From NCBI RefSeq assembly GCF_000515415.1, contig NZ_KI911783.1, positions 2,904,392 through 2,968,391 of the forward strand: a stretch of 64,000 nucleotides of DNA, in the 5' to 3' direction. The stretch's first letter is position 1. Each line of letters begins with the position of its first letter. Source of the stretch: Bradyrhizobium sp. WSM1417 (GTDB taxonomy: Bacteria > Pseudomonadota > Alphaproteobacteria > Rhizobiales > Xanthobacteraceae). The position numbers and the translations under genes were made by a program. Shown piece by piece: positions 36,454 to 45,535 of the stretch. The notes under the pieces are model-generated. The model did not search any database, was not told the DNA's origin, and worked only from the letters and a program-made list of their open reading frames with translations.

Positions 36454-37724
36454 CTCGGAATGAAGCTACTCTTTGCCACCGCATGCGCTTGTGGCACCCC
36501 GGCTATTGCCGGGCGCACGGACGACATCCGTCGCTCACGCAGTTGTTCATACAGGTTCTTGTACGACGACAATACGTCGGAAAAGATCCACTTGTTCGTG
36601 TCCGCGATAAGCCGACGGCTGATCTCGTCGATCTTGTGCGGATCCGCAGCGATTTCGCGCATGCTCCTGGCCAGAGATTGTGGATCCGCTTCGGTCAACC
36701 ACCCGGTTACGTCATGTTCGATCGCCTCCGGCATGCCGCCAAAGTGCGTACCGAGCAGCGGTCTGCCCGCCGCCTTGGCGTCCGCGACGACGAGCGGGCC
36801 AGGATCGTGCCAGATGGATGGCGCGACCACGACGTCGACTTGCCTGTAGAATTCATCGGGAGATACGAATCCCATGAACTCGACCCGTGCATGCGGCGCC
36901 AGTGCCCTCAGGCGCTGTTGTTCCTGATCGCCCAAGCGGCCGGCAATCATCATCCGGATCCGATCAGGTGGCAGCATGGCAAGCGCCCGCATGAGATTGT
37001 CGATGCCCTTCTCCTCGGTGATCCGGCCGATGAAGCCGAATGTCACTTCCGTCGTGCAGACAGGCCGCGGGTAGGGCGAGCGCGGCGGCTCGGTCGAGGC
37101 ATTGCGGATGACGGTGCGGATTGGCGTCTCGGCAAACATGCCCATATCGGTGTGAATCGAAAGGACCCGCTCGCTGACGCCGACCACGGCATCGAGCCAA
37201 TGCGTAGCGCGCTTGCGGTGGTACGTCAGGATCCCACAGCTCGTACAGGTGCGGTCGCAGGAGTGGCCCTTGTCGAAGCGGGAGCAGCGTGGACACGTCA
37301 AATAATAGTCATGAAGCGTATGCAGGACCGGAACTCCGAGCTTGGCAGCTACCCGCCAGATCGCCGTGGTCAGGCCCGATAAATTATTGGAATGCAGAAC
37401 GTCCGGCTTGAAGGAGCGAATGCGCTCCGCGATCAGCGGAGCCTCGATCTGCCAATCGTCAATCGCATGCCAGATGCTTCGTTTCACGACGTTCTTTTGC
37501 TCCGTGAACGGCGCATACACGTTTTGCACCGGTGCGGAATAGACGTTGATACCGTTGCATAGTTCGCGCCCCTGCTCGGGTGCGGATGCGGCGCGTACCA
37601 CCTCGACCTCGTCGCCGCGCTGAGCCAGGCCCTCGGCAAATCTCCGCGCGAAGATCTCTGCTCCGCCGACGATCTTTGGTGCCTGTGGGGTCGGGTAAAG
37701 TGTGGATGTCAAAAGGATCTTCAT
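36450..37724 (-). CDS. Family 4 glycosyltransferase
   Basis: 424 residues, GT-B fold. N-terminal GGAEIFARRFAEGLAQRGDEVEVV; middle TLHDYYLTCPRCSRFDKGHSC with several cysteines (CPRCSRF, CDRTCTSCG) that may bind zinc, an insertion I know from some GT4 members. C-terminal FGFIGRITEEKGIDNLMRAL, AGRLGDQ, VVVAPSIWHDPGPLVVADAKAAGRP. It adds one sugar to the lipid-linked unit on the cytoplasmic side. It follows the glycanase at 37752 by 27 bp. Confidence 0.88.
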   Translation of the reverse strand: MKILLTSTLYPTPQAPKIVGGAEIFARRFAEGLAQRGDEVEVVRAASAPEQGRELCNGINVYSAPVQNVYAPFTEQKNVVKRSIWHAIDDWQIEAPLIAERIRSFKPDVLHSNNLSGLTTAIWRVAAKLGVPVLHTLHDYYLTCPRCSRFDKGHSCDRTCTSCGILTYHRKRATHWLDAVVGVSERVLSIHTDMGMFAETPIRTVIRNASTEPPRSPYPRPVCTTEVTFGFIGRITEEKGIDNLMRALAMLPPDRIRMMIAGRLGDQEQQRLRALAPHARVEFMGFVSPDEFYRQVDVVVAPSIWHDPGPLVVADAKAAGRPLLGTHFGGMPEAIEHDVTGWLTEADPQSLARSMREIAADPHKIDEISRRLIADTNKWIFSDVLSSYKNLYEQLRERRMSSVRPAIAGVPQAHAVAKSSFIPR

Positions 37725-37751
37725 CGCGTCAACCTCTTTGTGCCGATCCGA

Positions 37752-39110
37752 TTACCGTGCCGGCCGTATATCCAGTGCGGGAATGGCGTCATTATTGGCC
37801 GCGATCAGGACCGGCGTGCTCGAAACCGGCAGCCAGATCCCGGAGGCTGGCCTTGCGGTTGCATCGCAGGGGGCCGCGAAAGTCGCGCCCGGCAGATCGC
37901 CTCTGATCCGGACCTCGTAGCGTCGATCCGGGTCCTCGGACCAGACCGCGACTTTGCCGCCGGTGCTCGAGGTTGCTCCGATCGACATCACCCCGGTGGC
38001 AAGGCTTCTACGTTCCGCGGTCAGGGTGGACCGGATGAATGCCCAGGCGCCACGCGCCGCGCAAGCTACGGGTTTGGGCGAGTTGTCGAAGCCGTAGAGG
38101 CCGAAATTGTCCTCCAGCTCGGCCGGATTGTGGCCGCTGTTTTTGAGCTCATAGATCCACATTCCCTTGAGCCAGCGCGCCGCTGTCGAGGCCCACAGGA
38201 TGAGCTGTGCCGTGTTATCGGCCTGGGCCTGCTCGCTGACACCGCATTTGTTTGCAGCCGTGGTCCAGCCAGTTTCGGTCACGTACACCGGGAAGTCGGG
38301 ATTGCCGCTCGCCTGGCCGACCAGCCGATGGAAGGTCGTGAGGCGGTCGATAATCTCGGTCGAAGTGCGCTTCGCCGGCGCCATGCAGAAATTATAAAGA
38401 TGAACTGAGGCGCCATCGGCGTATTGAAGGATGCCGGTTTGCAGCATCTTCTCCGTCCACGTCCAACCGGGATCGTCGCCGATCGCGCCGACGACGAAAG
38501 GCGCATTCGGCACCGCCTGCTTGACCGCAGGGCGTGCTGCCTTGGCGAGGGCCAGGTAATTCTCGGCTGAGAACGAAGCGTCCTTCTTGGCTGCCAGATT
38601 CCACTCGTTCCAGAGTTCGAAGATCGGGCGCTGCGGCGCTACTGATCGCGCGGCCGCTCCCGCATAGTCCGCGAACCGCTGCCGGGCTTCGTCCGTCGTC
38701 GGGGGCGACGAGTTCGGCACGAGGTGATGGCCGAATGCAAGGATGAGGAGCGGCCGGGCGATGCCGGACTGAACCTGCGCGTCGAGCCTGCCCAACCGCG
38801 GCGTGAATCCCATCCGATGGCCAGGCGATTCGAAATCAGACCAGGGAAAATCGTCGCGGAACGCGTTAAAGCCCAGTTGCTTGATCTGACCGACGTTCAC
38901 GGAGGGCACGTAGCCTCGCGAACTGACCGGCCCTCCCAGTCCCTGATGGGTGCCGATACCCAACAGAAATCTGCTTTCAAGCGTCTGAGCCTGTTGAGCG
39001 CATGCCGGGACCGACAGAGAAACAGACGCGATGAGGCTCGCGATCCAGAGAAGCCCGTTGCGACCCAAGGTACGGTGGCCTGCCATCGCCTGGATCATAC
39101 TCGTCATCAT
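37752..39110 (-). CDS. Secreted GH-A clan glycoside hydrolase (GH39/PslG-like)
   Basis: 452 residues from a doubled ATG preceded by GGCGAG. Signal peptide about 1-39 (LLWIASLIASVSLSVPACAQ). TIM-barrel landmarks: FNAFRDDFPWSDFE, acid/base E169 in LWNEWN, SVHLYNF, nucleophile E279 in VTETGW, and a C-terminal beta-domain. The order of motifs matches glycosidases placed inside exopolysaccharide operons, such as PslG, which act in the periplasm or at the surface on the polymer being made. It sits between two glycosyltransferases in one operon. It shares fold and both catalytic motifs with the N-terminus of the 1303-residue protein. Confidence 0.85.
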   Translation of the reverse strand: MMTSMIQAMAGHRTLGRNGLLWIASLIASVSLSVPACAQQAQTLESRFLLGIGTHQGLGGPVSSRGYVPSVNVGQIKQLGFNAFRDDFPWSDFESPGHRMGFTPRLGRLDAQVQSGIARPLLILAFGHHLVPNSSPPTTDEARQRFADYAGAAARSVAPQRPIFELWNEWNLAAKKDASFSAENYLALAKAARPAVKQAVPNAPFVVGAIGDDPGWTWTEKMLQTGILQYADGASVHLYNFCMAPAKRTSTEIIDRLTTFHRLVGQASGNPDFPVYVTETGWTTAANKCGVSEQAQADNTAQLILWASTAARWLKGMWIYELKNSGHNPAELEDNFGLYGFDNSPKPVACAARGAWAFIRSTLTAERRSLATGVMSIGATSSTGGKVAVWSEDPDRRYEVRIRGDLPGATFAAPCDATARPASGIWLPVSSTPVLIAANNDAIPALDIRPAR

Positions 39111-39132
39111 TACTCGCCTGCCGCAACTCACC

Positions 39133-40275
39133 TCAAGAAGGATTCGAGAGGTCCGATTGCAGTGCCACGTTCTGCTCGACCCCGCTTTTGTTGTCGTCGA
39201 GGAGCTCGACATAGACCTGATGCAGCTGGCGGTGTGTCTTCTGGACGTCATAAAACTGCTTGAAGCGATCGTAGCCGCGTTGCCCCAGGACCTCGAGATC
39301 CAGATTGATTATCCGTCGGAAGCCGTCGATGAGAGGTTGAACCGCGACAGGCTCGCAAAGCACGCCGGTAACTCCGTCAACGACGATTTCAGGGAGCGCT
39401 CCGCTGTGGAAGGCCAGGATGGGCTTGGCCGCACGCATCGCTTCCAGAGCGACGAGGCCGAAGGCCTCCCATCGTGACGGGATGACGACGAGATCGGCCG
39501 CCTCCAGGTGAGTCTCGATTTGCTGACGATCCAGCCAGCCCAGCAGCGAGACGTTGGCGGGAACCGCAGCTCCGTCGAACTTGTTGACGACGGAGGCGCC
39601 GACAATGCGAACATCCAGAACATCTTCGAGGGATCGTGCGGCCTCGATCAGGAGGTCGAAGCCCTTTTGTCGATCAAGGCGGCCGATGAAAAGGACCTTG
39701 GCCTTCTTTGAAGTCCATTCTGTCGCAACGCCGTGCGGCAGTGGGCGGCTCTTGGAGATGCCATTGTGTACCAGGGTCAGACGGTCGGTCGGAATTCCTG
39801 CCCGGACCGCTTCATTGAATTCATCGCCGGAAATGCAGATGATTCGATCCGACGTGCGGGCCAGAAGAGTCTCTGCAGCCTTTGCCGCCAGATGGCTCAG
39901 GCGGCCGGTCTCGCGCGAGAATGCCCAGCCATGCGGGCAATAGACGACGCGCGGACCTTCAGAACGAGCGGCCAACGCGGGCCTGAGAACGAGTCCGGCA
40001 AACGACGAATGGAGATGCATCACGTCGGGCTTGAAGGCGTCGAGCGCGTGCATGCTCGCCCGCAACATCTGAAATAGTCCGGCGATGCTGCGGCCCGATC
40101 TGTCGAAGGTCGTGATCTGGCTGTCATCGATTCCAACGAGGTCGTGGCGATGATCCGACGGCACAACATAGTGCACGTTCTCCGCGCCGAAGCTCGCTTG
40201 CTGCTGCGGATGCAATTCGTTCAGGTAGCTCGCTATCCCACCCCGGATGGTTTCCGCGACATGCAGCACCTTCAT
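39133..40275 (-). CDS. Family 4 glycosyltransferase
   Basis: 380 residues from MKVLHVAETIRGGIASYL, preceded by AAGGCAGGCG; an ATG 39 bp earlier (40314) is possible. GT-B landmarks: LHSSFAGLVLRPAL, PHGWAFSRETG, ICISGDEFNEAV, then VLFIGRLDRQKGFDLLIEA, VVIPSRWEAFGLVALEAMRAAKPI (the E-x7-E nucleotide-sugar region). First gene of the minus-strand operon 35062-40275, 22 bp before the PslG-like glycanase. Confidence 0.9.
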   Translation of the reverse strand: MKVLHVAETIRGGIASYLNELHPQQQASFGAENVHYVVPSDHRHDLVGIDDSQITTFDRSGRSIAGLFQMLRASMHALDAFKPDVMHLHSSFAGLVLRPALAARSEGPRVVYCPHGWAFSRETGRLSHLAAKAAETLLARTSDRIICISGDEFNEAVRAGIPTDRLTLVHNGISKSRPLPHGVATEWTSKKAKVLFIGRLDRQKGFDLLIEAARSLEDVLDVRIVGASVVNKFDGAAVPANVSLLGWLDRQQIETHLEAADLVVIPSRWEAFGLVALEAMRAAKPILAFHSGALPEIVVDGVTGVLCEPVAVQPLIDGFRRIINLDLEVLGQRGYDRFKQFYDVQKTHRQLHQVYVELLDDNKSGVEQNVALQSDLSNPS

Positions 40276-40477
40276 CGCCTGCCTTGCGGAAGATTGAGTT
40301 GGGACGATCGACATGGCGCATCCTTAATTGAGCATCAACGGATGCGATCACAATCCATCCAATCCATAGCGAGATTTAGGCAGCGGTGTGGTGTTGTTGC
40401 GCCGCGATGTCGAAGCTCGCTGCTTCGAAGTCGGACGTGCGCATGGAACTCGTTGGATGCTGAGCCGCTGTTGGTCG

Positions 40478-41563
40478 CTATGCGCGCGACGCGAGAAAAT
40501 CCAACAGTGCTCGCGCCGAGTCTTGCCACGAGTATAATGCAAGACGATCCTGTTGCTTTCTGCGCTCCTGATCAGAGATTGCGCCGACTGCCAACCTTTC
40601 GAGCATAAGCTGTTGCAGCGCTTGAGCGTCGTTGGCGCAAAAATAAGCAGCTGCTTCGCCGCACGTTTCCATCACCGCATCAGCCGTCGAGGCTATGACC
40701 GGACAGCCGAAGATCATGGCCTCAAGTGGCGGTACACCAAAGCCCTCGTAAAGAGAGGGAAAGACAAACGCCAGAGCGTTCGCGTACAGAGCTGCAATCT
40801 CCCCGTCCGCCAGGCGTCCCGCCAGAAGCAGGCCCGATTCGCTCTCGCCCAGATTTTCTTGAAATACCTTGCTGTTGTCTCCGCCGACAATGACGAGTGG
40901 GACGTCCTTTCGTTCGAGCAGCCGCGCCGCCTCGATTGCAACGGCGAGATTCTTGTTCTTGGTTCTGGAGCCGACAAAGAGAAAATATTTTCCCGTCTGA
41001 AGCCCCAGTCGGTCGAGAATACCGGGATCAGGCGTTGTGGACGCGAAATGCTCCGCGCTGTTGGGGAATATCGGAATGTCCGTTTTCGAAAGGCCAAGCA
41101 TTGCAGCCAGTTCATTGCGAGAAAAGGCCGATACGGTCGCGATCGTGGCCCGGCGTGCAAGCAGGCGCCCCATCGTGCGGTGGACGGCCAGATAGCGCCA
41201 ATTGAAGAAATCGGGCCGGCGGAAGACCTGTGCGTCGTGGATGACGACGATATGATCGCGATGAAACACAGGTCCGGCATTGGCCAGACTGATCAGGCGA
41301 CCTCCAGCGGCAGCGCGCGCAAGTTCGATCTGATCCCATGCATGTCCGCTCAGCCGTCCTATCTTGCGCACCTTGATGCGCGTGAGATTGATCGCTTCGC
41401 TGGTCTCGCTCGGCACGAGCAGTTGCCACTCGGCTCCTCTGAGGGCAGCGGGCAACTGGTCGGATGCAAGCAGGGTATCCATCGATTTGACCAGTTCGGC
41501 GGCATAGCGCTGAACGCCGGTCAGCTTTTGCGAGAGAAAGCGGCCGTTGATGAAGAGTTTCAA
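40478..41563 (-). CDS. Family 4 glycosyltransferase
   Basis: 361 residues: KLFINGRFLSQKLTGVQRYAAEL at the start (the loop LTGVQRYA is typical of mannosyltransferase-like GT4 enzymes), TVSAFSRNELAAMLGL, then YFLFVGSRTKNKNLAVAIEAA, LLLAGRLADGEIAALYANALAFVFPSLYEGFGVPPLEAMIFGCPVIAS. Cytoplasmic, membrane-associated. Mannose, or fucose from GDP-fucose, would fit the supply genes at 45-49 kb but is inference. It is separated by 160-200 bp from the next operon on the same strand. Confidence 0.9.
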   Translation of the reverse strand: MKLFINGRFLSQKLTGVQRYAAELVKSMDTLLASDQLPAALRGAEWQLLVPSETSEAINLTRIKVRKIGRLSGHAWDQIELARAAAGGRLISLANAGPVFHRDHIVVIHDAQVFRRPDFFNWRYLAVHRTMGRLLARRATIATVSAFSRNELAAMLGLSKTDIPIFPNSAEHFASTTPDPGILDRLGLQTGKYFLFVGSRTKNKNLAVAIEAARLLERKDVPLVIVGGDNSKVFQENLGESESGLLLAGRLADGEIAALYANALAFVFPSLYEGFGVPPLEAMIFGCPVIASTADAVMETCGEAAAYFCANDAQALQQLMLERLAVGAISDQERRKQQDRLALYSWQDSARALLDFLASRA

Positions 41564-41977
41564 GTCGTTACCGTGGTTGATCGAGTCCGTTTACGTTCTT
41601 GTGCTGCATGGATCAGGCCAGCAGTCGAATCCATAGAACCAATTGTTGGGAACGAAAATATGACGGGCAAGAACGTCGTCGCACCCATCGATTTCTGAAC
41701 GGCGTGGCGTACGGGCGTGATGAACGTTGCGCCGTATGTCTCGGAGGAGAAGACGCGGGTTGCTGGGCCAGCTTCAGTCGATTCATTCGCGGAAAGGCGA
41801 GCGAGCGGATCGATCGGAACGCCGTCTCTCCTGATGGCTTCCAGTTTGCCTACACGGTTGCTCCACGTGTCCTCTCAGCTCGCGGGTCGAGACACATCGC
41901 GTCAAACGGCAATGGCGTCGCGGAACAAATGGCTTGTACGTAGGTTTCTGCATCGGGGGCGCGTAAAGGAGTGCGAC
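41564..41977. other. 414-bp gap, nothing supported
   Basis: Upstream region of the glycosyltransferase at 40478. A plus-strand frame from 41717 (MMNVAPYVSEEKTRVAG...) runs into the small membrane gene at 41978 but shows no domain. Confidence 0.3.
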
Positions 41978-42145
41978 GTGGTCTGGTTACTCTTTTCCCT
42001 CGCGATCGTGTCGCTGGTCGTCCTCGCAGGCCGGGCCCACAGTCACCATCTGGACCGGCTGCAAGCTGATCCCGTGCGCCAGCTCATGCTGGGCCTGAGC
42101 TTTGAGAGGTCCGTCCCCGCTAGGGTCTGTCGTCATCGCGCATAG
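41978..42145 (+). CDS. Small one-helix membrane protein (55 aa)
   Basis: GTG start preceded by AAAGGAGTGCGAC, an unusually good ribosome binding site. MVWLLFSLAIVSLVVLAG is one membrane helix, followed by RAHSHHLDRLQADPVRQLML and a basic tail. The same frame is open further upstream, but only this start has the site. No family known. Confidence 0.4.
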   Translation: MVWLLFSLAIVSLVVLAGRAHSHHLDRLQADPVRQLMLGLSFERSVPARVCRHRA

Positions 42146-43043
42146 CTTCAGCAGGCGACGCTGGACCTCAGCTGAACCGTGGCGGGACAGTCATGCGGCT
42201 ACTAGGCCGTCGAAGGGCCACCACCGTTACTGAACACGATTTTTCAGATGATCGGCGCGCTCTCCTGAAAGCTCATGAATGTCGCCGGGCCCGCAACATT
42301 GCTTATCCCGTCGGAGAATAGGCTGCTACCAAGATGCCGTCCCACGCATCATACGCGGTCATCGAAACGTCGTGCTGGCGGGGGGGCTGGAAACAGCACC
42401 CCAACGACCCGGCTGAGCAACGCGGCATCGACAAGCTGAAAGTCATCGAGTTATCGAATTGGGGTGCCGATGCCGGGATCGACATCCCAATCGACACATT
42501 GGGTCAATATCCCGAGCTCAACCCGAAGACCGCGAGCGGGCTCGACGGGCTCCAGCTTGTATTTGGGCCGAACACGATCGCCCTTCGGTAATTCAGCGCA
42601 GGCCTCGCCACGGATGTCCCGCTCGGGAAAAAGCTGCGGCCGGACGTGGTATTGCGTCGAACGTGCCGAGCACCAATGCACCTGGTGCAATGAACCGCAG
42701 CTGGGCTGGGTCGGGAGAGCGCCGGTTCGTGAAGGAGCCTTATCGCAAGCGTAGAAATAACGGCAGCGACAAGACGCTCGCTCCCCGAGCAGAGCCGTTG
42801 ACCTGCGTCCGCTACCTCCGGTGGGAGCTTCACCACGCGGAGATCGATCCAGTGAACCTTTATTCGCTTCGATTGCGATAGGTTAAATCGATGCCTGCAT
42901 CTTGCGGCGTTCCAGTTGCATGATCTTGATCTTGATCGTGTGGCCTTTTGACGTCGGAGACAGGAAAATCCACAAGGCGATGGGGCATGCGGCGAAATAC
43001 CTCGTCAGCGGGCGCTCTGTTCGTCAAAAAATGTTGAGAACCG
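42146..43043. other. 898-bp stretch without a confident gene
   Basis: Frames on both strands between 42300 and 42880 are open but contradict each other and have neither ribosome binding sites nor domains. Probably decayed DNA between the glycosyltransferase genes and the PEP-CTERM gene. Confidence 0.35.
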
Positions 43044-43649
43044 CTATGCGGCCGTCGGCGCCAAATTGCGGCGGCGATAAGCGAGGAAGCCGACACCGAC
43101 AAAGCCTAGGACCATCATCGCCCAGGTGGAAGATTCAGGCACCGCAGCGACCGTGAAGACAAATTGCTCGTCGGTGTAATTATTGTCAGTCCAGTGCGTA
43201 TCGCGCTGACTGAGGTCCTCGAAGCCAACATAAGTCCCGGCCGGAATCTTTCCATGGCCGGTGAATGCCGTGGAGTAGACGTGATTCACGTGATCATCGT
43301 TCCTGGAAATGTCGGAATAGTATTTGAACCCTGTCGTCTTGACGTCGACGTAGAAGACCAGCGTGTCGCCGGCACTCACATTGCCGAAGTTGTACATCGT
43401 GCCGAAAGGACTGCTGTGGTTATCAAGGGCCGTGCCCCTGTCCTGGCCGTTGACGAGCAGCCCAAGGCTCTCGCTGAACAATGCTCCCGATCCATAGAAA
43501 TATGCGTTCAGCGAACCGGTTGAACTCGCGGCAAAAGTGTACTTGGTCGGATTTTCCGTCCCTTGGTGTTGGTAGGGAATCGTAGCTGCTTGTGCTGATG
43601 TGGCCGCAACGAGGCCCAAGAGGGCGGTGGCAAAACACGTCTTCATCAT
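43044..43649 (-). CDS. PEP-CTERM sorting-domain protein
   Basis: 201 residues from a doubled ATG. Signal peptide [20 protein letters not shown], a beta-rich body of about 145 residues ([48 protein letters not shown]), then [10 protein letters not shown], a hydrophobic segment ([12 protein letters not shown]) and RRRN. The second residue of the PEP motif region is VPES rather than VPEP, a tolerated variant. Predicted exosortase substrate, as is the protein at 5548. The locus makes polysaccharide, which is where this system is usually found, but no exosortase gene is present. Confidence 0.85.
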   Translation of the reverse strand: MMKTCFATALLGLVAATSAQAATIPYQHQGTENPTKYTFAASSTGSLNAYFYGSGALFSESLGLLVNGQDRGTALDNHSSPFGTMYNFGNVSAGDTLVFYVDVKTTGFKYYSDISRNDDHVNHVYSTAFTGHGKIPAGTYVGFEDLSQRDTHWTDNNYTDEQFVFTVAAVPESSTWAMMVLGFVGVGFLAYRRRNLAPTAA

Positions 43650-43712
43650 TACAGGTCTCACACGTTAACCATTTAATATTTGATTTATTATTCAATAAAT
43701 TTTAACGGGGGT
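43650..43712 (-). promoter_or_regulatory. AT-rich promoter region of the PEP-CTERM gene
   Basis: From about 43665 to 43707 the DNA is almost pure A/T (runs such as TTTAATATTTGATTTATTATT), in sharp contrast to its GC-rich surroundings and directly upstream of a start codon. It probably contains the promoter or binds an AT-preferring nucleoid protein; no single -10/-35 pair can be fixed. Confidence 0.45.
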
Positions 43713-43856
43713 CAATCGGTTTAATTGTGAAATTGTCCCTTTGGGGGGAGCTGGGGCTGCGGGGAGCGACGGGCCAGCCGGTGAGACTGACCGCCAACTG
43801 TCCCAAACTGCCGCCGCGACTCGCGGGGTGCCTTTCGAGCTTGGTCGCCTGATGCG

Positions 43857-44036
43857 CTATCGCTTTTGCACCTGTCTCGTTGTGGACGAGTTGTCCGACG
43901 GGTGCAAGGAGGTCTGCTTCAGATGATGCGCCCGCAGCTCGGCCTGTGCCACCCGCTCTCGCAGAGAAATGATGTCGGACATCAGACGGAGGAGGTCGGC
44001 ATCGGAAATTGGCTCCTTCCACACCATTCTTTTCAT
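43857..44036 (-). CDS. Small coiled-coil hypothetical protein
   Basis: About 59 residues from MKRMVWKEPISDADLLRLMS; the helix IISLRERVAQAELRAHHLKQ has heptad leucines and is followed by a polar tail. Ribosome binding site weak. Family unknown. Composition is more protein-like than in the overlapping frames. Confidence 0.4.
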   Translation of the reverse strand: MKRMVWKEPISDADLLRLMSDIISLRERVAQAELRAHHLKQTSLHPSDNSSTTRQVQKR

Positions 44037-44490
44037 CGGAAGTTTAAACCGGGGCATTTATGAACCGAAGAAATGGCTTTGAAACTGGAATAGATTGCAT
44101 CGGGAGAACCTCCCGAATGTTGAGACGTTCCAATTATGCGCCTGGACCAGGAGCAATCGGACGAGCAAATTATTTCTGCATGTTGCGGGAAGCAATTGCC
44201 GGATGGCTTCAGTTCATGAGCACCTATGCCGCCTGGAAGCTGTCCGAGGGGGTGCCGTAACGGAAGGACCATTTGTAGTCAGGTTGATCAATCTAGTTTC
44301 ATCGCGTCGTCATCGACCGGCGCACTGCCATCGAAATTTGCTTGATATCTCCCGATTTCGCCAGCCGGTCGTAGTGGAGACGCTCCTGGCAACACTGCCA
44401 GCCAACCAATCTCTCTGATAGTGTTTGTTGTGACTGCCCAATCCTTGCCCCAGGTCTGGACACTACTTCGCGGAACGAAGGAATGAAGGA

Positions 44491-45510
44491 ATGACAAATT
44501 CTCGCGCCGTGATCGTTACCGGCGCTGCCGGCTTCATCGGAATGCACGTTTGTGAACGGCTGTTGGCGCGCGGCGAACGTGTCGTTGGCATCGATTCATT
44601 TACACCTTTTTACGACCCGGCGCTGAAGCGCGCGCGCCTCGAAACCCTGAAGCACCATCCAGGCTTTCGCTCCTATGAGCTCGACCTCGTCGATTTTGCT
44701 GCGCTAACGTGCGTATTCGACGAGGTTACTCCTGATCGCGTCGTTCACCTTGCGGCGCAGCCCGGCGTGCGCGCCTCGATCGACGATCCCATCACCAGCA
44801 TCCGCGCCAATTGTGATGGCTTCGTCACCGTGCTCGAAGCCGGCCGGCGCCACGCTCTGGCGCATCTCGTCTACGCCTCGTCGAGCTCCGTGTATGGCGC
44901 CAATCGCACCTTGCCGTATTCGACCGAGCATTCGGTCAATCATCCGGTCAGCCTCTATGCCGCTAGCAAGAAGGCCAACGAACTGATGGCGCACACGTTT
45001 GCGCATGTTCACAAGCTGCCGGTGACCGGTCTTCGCTTCTTCACTGTGTATGGTCCATGGGGCCGGCCCGACATGGCCGCCTGGCTCTTCACGCGCGCGA
45101 TCCTCGCGGGTGAGCCGATCAAGCTTTTCAATAATGGAAAGATGTGGCGGGATTTCACCTATGTCGACGACATCGTCGAGGGGGTGATCCGCACCCTCGA
45201 TCGTCCCGCGACACCGAATCCCGCGTGGAGCGCCGAGCAGCCGGAAAACTCGTCGAGCTATGCGCCGTATCGCGTCTACAACATCGGCAACAACCGCTCG
45301 GTCAATTTGATCGAGTTCGTCGAGACACTGGAGAAGATCATCGGCAAGCCCGCGATCCGCGAGCTTCTGCCGATGCAGGCCGGTGACGTCCTCGAGACGC
45401 GCGCCGACATTTCGCCCCTGCAACGCGACGTCGGCTTCACGCCCTCGACGCCGCTGGCGGATGGCTTGGGCCACTTTGTCGAATGGTATAGAAATTATCA
45501 CCGCATATAA
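44491..45510 (+). CDS. UDP-glucuronate 4-epimerase-like NAD-dependent epimerase (LpsL type)
   Basis: 339 residues with GAAGFIGMHV (NAD-binding glycine loop), ASSSSVYG, catalytic YAASK (Tyr-x3-Lys), RFFTVYGPWGRPDMA and MWRDFTYVDDIV. The RFFTVYGPWGRPDMA motif and length match the LpsL/Cap1J group that turns UDP-glucuronate into UDP-galacturonate. Ribosome binding site AAGGAATGAAGGA just before ATG. The enzyme that makes UDP-glucuronate (Ugd) is a pseudogene at 49-57 kb, so its substrate must come from another copy. It leads the plus-strand block to 49081. Confidence 0.88.
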   Translation: MTNSRAVIVTGAAGFIGMHVCERLLARGERVVGIDSFTPFYDPALKRARLETLKHHPGFRSYELDLVDFAALTCVFDEVTPDRVVHLAAQPGVRASIDDPITSIRANCDGFVTVLEAGRRHALAHLVYASSSSVYGANRTLPYSTEHSVNHPVSLYAASKKANELMAHTFAHVHKLPVTGLRFFTVYGPWGRPDMAAWLFTRAILAGEPIKLFNNGKMWRDFTYVDDIVEGVIRTLDRPATPNPAWSAEQPENSSSYAPYRVYNIGNNRSVNLIEFVETLEKIIGKPAIRELLPMQAGDVLETRADISPLQRDVGFTPSTPLADGLGHFVEWYRNYHRI

Positions 45511-45535
45511 ACCCCTCTGATCGAGTAGCTCACAC

